NCBI RefSeq assembly: GCF_048771995.1
Contig: NC_133063.1
Span: 57,571,310 to 57,635,309 of the forward strand
Source: Taeniopygia guttata
Lineage: Eukaryota > Chordata > Aves > Passeriformes > Estrildidae
Reading direction: 5' to 3'
Length of the DNA: 64,000 bases
Shown here: positions 63,401 to 64,000 of the stretch, one piece after another
Numbering within the stretch: the first letter of the stretch is position 1
Layout of the letters: each line of letters opens with the position of its first letter
The notes under the pieces: model-generated
What the model was told of the DNA's origin: nothing
What the model saw: only the letters and a program-made list of their open reading frames with translations
Database searches by the model: none
Program-made: the position numbers and the translations under genes

Positions 63401-64000
63401 GTGCTCTCCTCACCCCAGTTAAAGACAATTTGTCAAGCAATGAATGATACCATGCTAATGTGTTCTATCACATTTGTTTGAAATAAAAGACGGTGTTCTA
63501 TCACATTTGTTTGAAATAAAAGACGGTGTTCTGCAGCCCATGGAGAGGGTACAGTCAGACAAAGAAACTCAAGCACCTTCTTTAACCTCCAGTGCTGCCT
63601 GTTTGGCTGGAGGAATTGAGTACCTACAGCCTACACTAGGAAGTTGAGAACAGAGTAGAACTTGAAAAGCATAATTTAAAGGAAATGTCTGTAGTTACCT
63701 GTCCTTCCTTTTACTAGAGTTACTATGCTGTTTATGTAGCACTAATAAGGTCAGTTTGGATTACCGATGCAGTCTGCTTGCTAGCTAGTTGCTAATTTCT
63801 TGAGGTAATTGTTTGTTCAAAATAATCAAAGAGTTCACTTAAAAGTTTTGAGGTCATGTCTGAGCTGGTAGCACATCTTAACTGACTTCAGTCTGACATA
63901 ACTTAGTTTTCATAATACAGTGCAGACTAAGTTTCATCTTTTAAAGATATGTTTGTTTTTCAGGGTTTTCTACATGCTGTATTTGAACGGCTGAAACAAT
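48321..64000 (+). CDS. IPO11: IPO11, importin-11 (5' part, residues 1-248; gene continues beyond window)
   Basis: Importin-11 is a beta-karyopherin that carries cargoes such as the ubiquitin-conjugating enzyme UBE2E3 and ribosomal protein RPL12 into the nucleus, releasing them on Ran-GTP. Seven exons with consensus junctions join in frame from the ATG at 48321. Residues about 30-100 (EEQLKQWETQPGF through NVRWLAVLYFKNGI) form the importin-beta N-terminal Ran-binding domain; the rest is the first HEAT repeats, with CPRQWPELIPTL typical of exportin/importin HEAT 3-4. The full protein is about 975 aa, so roughly a quarter is here. The start MDLNSAS agrees with the human N terminus I recall, and only six bases separate the acceptor from ATG, so the leader must come from upstream non-coding exon(s). 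No frame disruption is seen. Confidence 0.95.
50205..50265 (+). repeat. T-rich tandem duplication (about 27-28 bp)
   Basis: Two copies of tctttggtcttttttttNca followed by a T run, differing only in T-run length. Confidence 0.8.
50430..50484 (+). repeat. Short tandem duplication (about 30 bp)
   Basis: ggaagtggtgtttg...ttagtattt occurs twice, the first copy carrying three extra bases (acg) before ttagtatt. A second duplication of about 21 bp (gtatttttgatgagttacca / gtatttttggtgagttacca) lies at 50599-50639. Confidence 0.8.
51839..51858 (+). repeat. T20 tract at IPO11 acceptor
   Basis: Twenty uninterrupted T directly upstream of aaaacag and the IPO11 exon for residues 47-80. It serves as the polypyrimidine tract. 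Confidence 0.95.
51866..51966 (+). CDS. IPO11: IPO11 exon, residues 47-80
   Basis: The exon encodes NIFTNHSLDVNVRWLAVLYF... to WRRVAP plus two bases of His. VRWLAVLYFKNGI is the core of the importin-beta N-terminal domain. A 20-T run and aaaacag precede it; the donor is gtaagt. Confidence 0.95.
51967..56737 (+). other. IPO11: IPO11 intron after residue 80 split codon
   Basis: A 4.8-kb AT-rich intron. A patch of higher GC at 54380-54640 holds a perfect hairpin; a short tataattataattat run is at 54839-54858. No gene is recognised. Confidence 0.55.
54595..54619. repeat. Perfect 10-bp inverted repeat
   Basis: TGTCACACAG and CTGTGTGACA form a 10-bp stem with a 5-nt loop at the right end of a higher-GC patch. 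It could be the terminus of an unrecognised element or chance. Confidence 0.85.
56738..56810 (+). CDS. IPO11: IPO11 exon, residues 80-104
   Basis: The exon lies between tcctggcag and gttagt and encodes (H)ALSEEEKTTLRAGLIADFN EPVNQ. One base completes His, in agreement with the preceding exon. Confidence 0.95.
56811..60129 (+). other. IPO11: IPO11 intron after residue 104
   Basis: A 3.3-kb intron with a doubtful CR1 tail near 56970 and a higher-GC patch at about 59240-59740. Neither contains a recognisable gene. Confidence 0.55.
56970..57012 (-). repeat. Possible CR1 3' tail (antisense)
   Basis: The words attatagaaccactttggtt and ggaacc resemble the reverse complement of the CR1 terminus (atagaatcactttggttggaa). 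Similarity fades after about 40 bp, so this is tentative. Confidence 0.35.
60130..60333 (+). CDS. IPO11: IPO11 exon, residues 105-172
   Basis: A 204-nt exon encodes IATQISVLIAKVARVDCPRQ... to ADRKLFSD. CPRQWPELIPTLVESVKVQD is a strongly conserved HEAT-repeat segment. The acceptor is tttttgcag and the donor gtaagt. Confidence 0.96.
60334..61968 (+). other. IPO11: IPO11 intron after residue 172
   Basis: A 1.6-kb AT-rich intron; nothing recognised. Confidence 0.6.
61969..62101 (+). CDS. IPO11: IPO11 exon, residues 173-216
   Basis: The exon encodes LTSSIYSFACSLWNHHTDTF... to LERTLLSLK plus one base of Val. The loop QQICTGDEAAAANS is divergent relative to human while the flanks are nearly unchanged. 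It is bounded by ctttgcag and gtaata. Confidence 0.95.
62102..63054 (+). other. IPO11: IPO11 intron after residue 216
   Basis: A 0.95-kb intron; nothing recognised. Confidence 0.6.
63055..63113 (+). CDS. IPO11: IPO11 exon, residues 217-236
   Basis: A 59-nt exon encodes (V)LRKLTVHGFVEPHWNAEVM between tttcctag and gtaagt, a HEAT-repeat helix pair. Confidence 0.94.
63114..63963 (+). other. IPO11: IPO11 intron after residue 236
   Basis: A 0.85-kb intron with a 33-bp tandem duplication and a 91-codon open frame (63206-63481) unlike any protein I know. Confidence 0.55.
63460..63532 (+). repeat. 33-bp tandem duplication
   Basis: The unit gtgttctatcacatttgttt...gacg is present in two perfect copies plus seven bases of a third. 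Perfect identity suggests a recent event. Each copy carries aataaa, a fortuitous poly(A)-like hexamer within the IPO11 intron. Confidence 0.95.
63964..64000 (+). CDS. IPO11: IPO11 exon, residues 237-248 (cut by window end)
   Basis: After gtttttcag the exon encodes GFLHAVFERLKQ, in frame with the preceding exon and matching importin-11. It runs off the right edge. Confidence 0.93.

Noticed and set aside
63206..63481. 91-codon frame in the last IPO11 intron
   Set aside because: No splice sites fit, no similarity to known proteins, and it overlaps the first copy of the tandem duplication.

Overview
This window is nuclear DNA from a vertebrate, most probably a bird. The coding sequence lies in short exons with canonical GT/AG junctions inside AT-rich introns. 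The recognisable repeats are mainly decayed CR1 LINE fragments (best at 47279-47500), the usual avian pattern. Two promoter-proximal CpG-rich blocks mark the start of the head-to-head gene pair. No prokaryotic, viral or CRISPR features were seen.

Three protein-coding genes are present, in the same order and orientation as on human chromosome 5q12: KIF2A (+), DIMT1 (-), IPO11 (+). I identified them by translating exons and comparing them with my recollection of the vertebrate proteins; no search was run. From 1 to 31382 lie coding exons 2-21 of KIF2A, a kinesin-13 microtubule depolymerase; the first coding exon is off the left edge. The exons join in frame to a stop. If the missing exon matches mammals (about 22 codons), the full form is 744 aa, including a skippable 38-codon exon. 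From 31383 to 34925 is the tail-to-tail interval holding both 3' UTRs and a CR1 scrap. From 34926 to 39927 are the 12 coding exons of DIMT1, the nucleolar 18S rRNA dimethyladenosine transferase (complete, 305 aa). From about 39.6 to 41.2 kb is the CpG-rich region between DIMT1 and IPO11, which contains a perfect (AAGGG)31 tract. From there to the right edge run the IPO11 leader and the coding exons for residues 1-248 of this importin; the gene continues past the window.

The genes have unrelated cellular jobs (microtubule ends, ribosome maturation, nuclear import), so the linkage is conserved synteny, not an operon-like unit. I found no undescribed biological system. The items most worth checking are the (AAGGG)31 tract between the two gene starts, the position of the IPO11 first exon, and the weak-donor KIF2A cassette exon.
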